Origin: Perca fluviatilis
Taxonomy: Eukaryota > Chordata > Actinopteri > Perciformes > Percidae
Direction of reading: 5' to 3'
Assembly (NCBI RefSeq): GCF_010015445.1
Contig: NC_053126.1
Location: 19,890,669-19,954,668, forward strand
Length of the DNA stretch: 64,000 nucleotides
Shown: one piece after another, positions 62,991 to 64,000 of the stretch
How positions within the stretch are numbered: the first letter of the stretch is position 1
How the letters are laid out: each line of letters opens with the position of its first letter
Program-made: the position numbers and the translations under genes
The notes under the pieces: model-generated
What the model was told of the DNA's origin: nothing
What the model saw: the letters and a program-made list of their open reading frames with translations, nothing else
The model's database searches: none

Positions 62991-64000
62991 TGAGAGGATA
63001 AAACGGTCCTCGGGGTCTTTTTATTACTATTTCATCAATCAAGGAATTCATCTCAGCGCGTGTGCGCGCGCGCGCCGGGTGTCTGATTTGGAGGGGAGAC
63101 GTAAAGAATCCAGACCCAGACACGCTGCCGCGCGCCTGCCCAGACAGCGGCCTCAACGCCTAGGATGAGCGCGGGACGGCGGTGGTACGCGCGAGAGCTT
63201 GGCCGGGCCACGTAGCTGGGCTGAAGACACCGGTGCGCAGGTATCTCCGCAGCCCATACCGCACATCAACAAATAATCTCCCACACATTTGCACATAAAG
63301 ATCATTGGCATTTCCTTTTTTAAATGCACATCCGCCAATGTAGAGGGAAAACGAGCAAGAGAAGTGCGCGTGCAACCCTGAATCTGTGCAACTCTGATTG
63401 CACGAACGCAAGAGGGAGGTCGCTCTCGACGGAGGTAAGCCAGCAAACCGACAACAAAATGTTGCTATATAACTTCATCGTATGCACTTACATGTATGAC
63501 AAGCATGCCAGCTGCTGGGAAAAGCACACGTAGGTCACCGGTAGCCGGTGGCCGGAGCTACCGTGAGAATTGTCCGTGAGCTCAGCTAGCACTGACTTTG
63601 TGACAGTGTCGAGTTGAGTGGGTTTGTCAGTACAGCAGTCGGGGTTTTGTTAGGAAAGCGGTGCTTTTCATCTTGTAAGACAAGAAAGATACATTGATAA
63701 CAAAGCATGACATCGGCTTTTCATCTAGCTTGATGTGGGTCCGATAACTGTCACACTTTTCCCTTCAAAGTGCAGTATCGAAATTAAGCGTAACGTTAAT
63801 GCTAAATATCTGACGTGAATGCTAGCTTTAAGCTAACTAGCCCCAATCTGGGCGGTTTTGGGTTAAAAAAGTGGAAGTCTTGCATCTGTTATTAGCTAAT
63901 GCATGTCGGCAAATACTAGCCTTTAGATGGTACAGCTTGTGCAAGGTAATATGATTGTTGTTGAGTGACCTTTAACTGCACTAGAATATCTAATGGCTGC
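62991..64000. promoter_or_regulatory. CpG-rich block, candidate promoter and first exon of a further gene
   Basis: CpG density rises sharply from about 63055 to 63440 (gcgcgtgtgcgcgcgcgcgcc, ccgcgcgcctgcccag, gagcgcgggacggcgg). A good donor GGAG|GTAAGC ends at 63434 on the plus strand and could close a non-coding first exon. The remaining part to 64000 is typical first-intron-like sequence with gctagc/gttagct motifs. In human, ZNF652 lies beside PHB, but nothing here identifies the gene. Confidence 0.4.

Overview
The window is nuclear DNA from a ray-finned (teleost) fish. Genes are split by GT-AG introns, there are long CA/TG microsatellites, and many short DNA transposons carry target-site duplications of the kinds common in fish. 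I see no operons, CRISPR arrays, rRNA or tRNA. The species cannot be named from the sequence alone; the repeat style fits a percomorph, which is inference.

Four protein-coding genes can be supported. From left to right: rnd2 (minus strand; only its first two coding exons, 9644-8913, are inside, and the rest runs off the left edge through an intron longer than 8.9 kb); vat1 (plus strand, six coding exons, 18160-45848, 460 aa); a large DTX3L-like deltex gene (minus strand, five coding exons, 56149-51779, 1131 aa); and phb1 (plus strand, six coding exons, 59244-61577, 271 aa). A CpG-rich block at 63.0-63.5 kb with a possible splice donor may be the first exon of a further gene. The rnd2-vat1 pair matches human 17q21, where RND2, VAT1 and IFI35 are neighbours. 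Here the slot after vat1 holds a DTX3L-like gene whose N-terminus belongs to the same RRM-like group as IFI35/NMI/DTX3L.

Layout: 1-8912 rnd2 intron with transposons, including an hAT element nested in a Tc1-like remnant; 8913-9644 rnd2 exons; 9.7-17.9 kb intergenic (head-to-head with vat1) with MITEs; 18.16-45.85 kb vat1, with large repeat-rich introns; 45.85-51.25 kb probable long vat1 3' UTR ending tail-to-tail against the deltex gene; 51.8-56.15 kb deltex gene; 57.2 kb ISRE-like motif; 58.55-58.68 kb phb1 promoter and 5' exon; 59.2-61.6 kb phb1; 63-64 kb CpG-rich end.

The genes do not form a pathway. RND2 is a GTPase-deficient Rho protein, VAT1 a quinone-oxidoreductase-like membrane and vesicle protein, PHB1 a mitochondrial inner-membrane scaffold, and the deltex protein a likely interferon-linked ubiquitin/ADP-ribose factor. 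The most interesting item is the deltex gene: a multidomain protein with an intact DTC domain but a RING finger lacking canonical zinc ligands, with an ISRE-like element near its probable start. The rest of the interest lies in well-delimited transposons with exact duplications.
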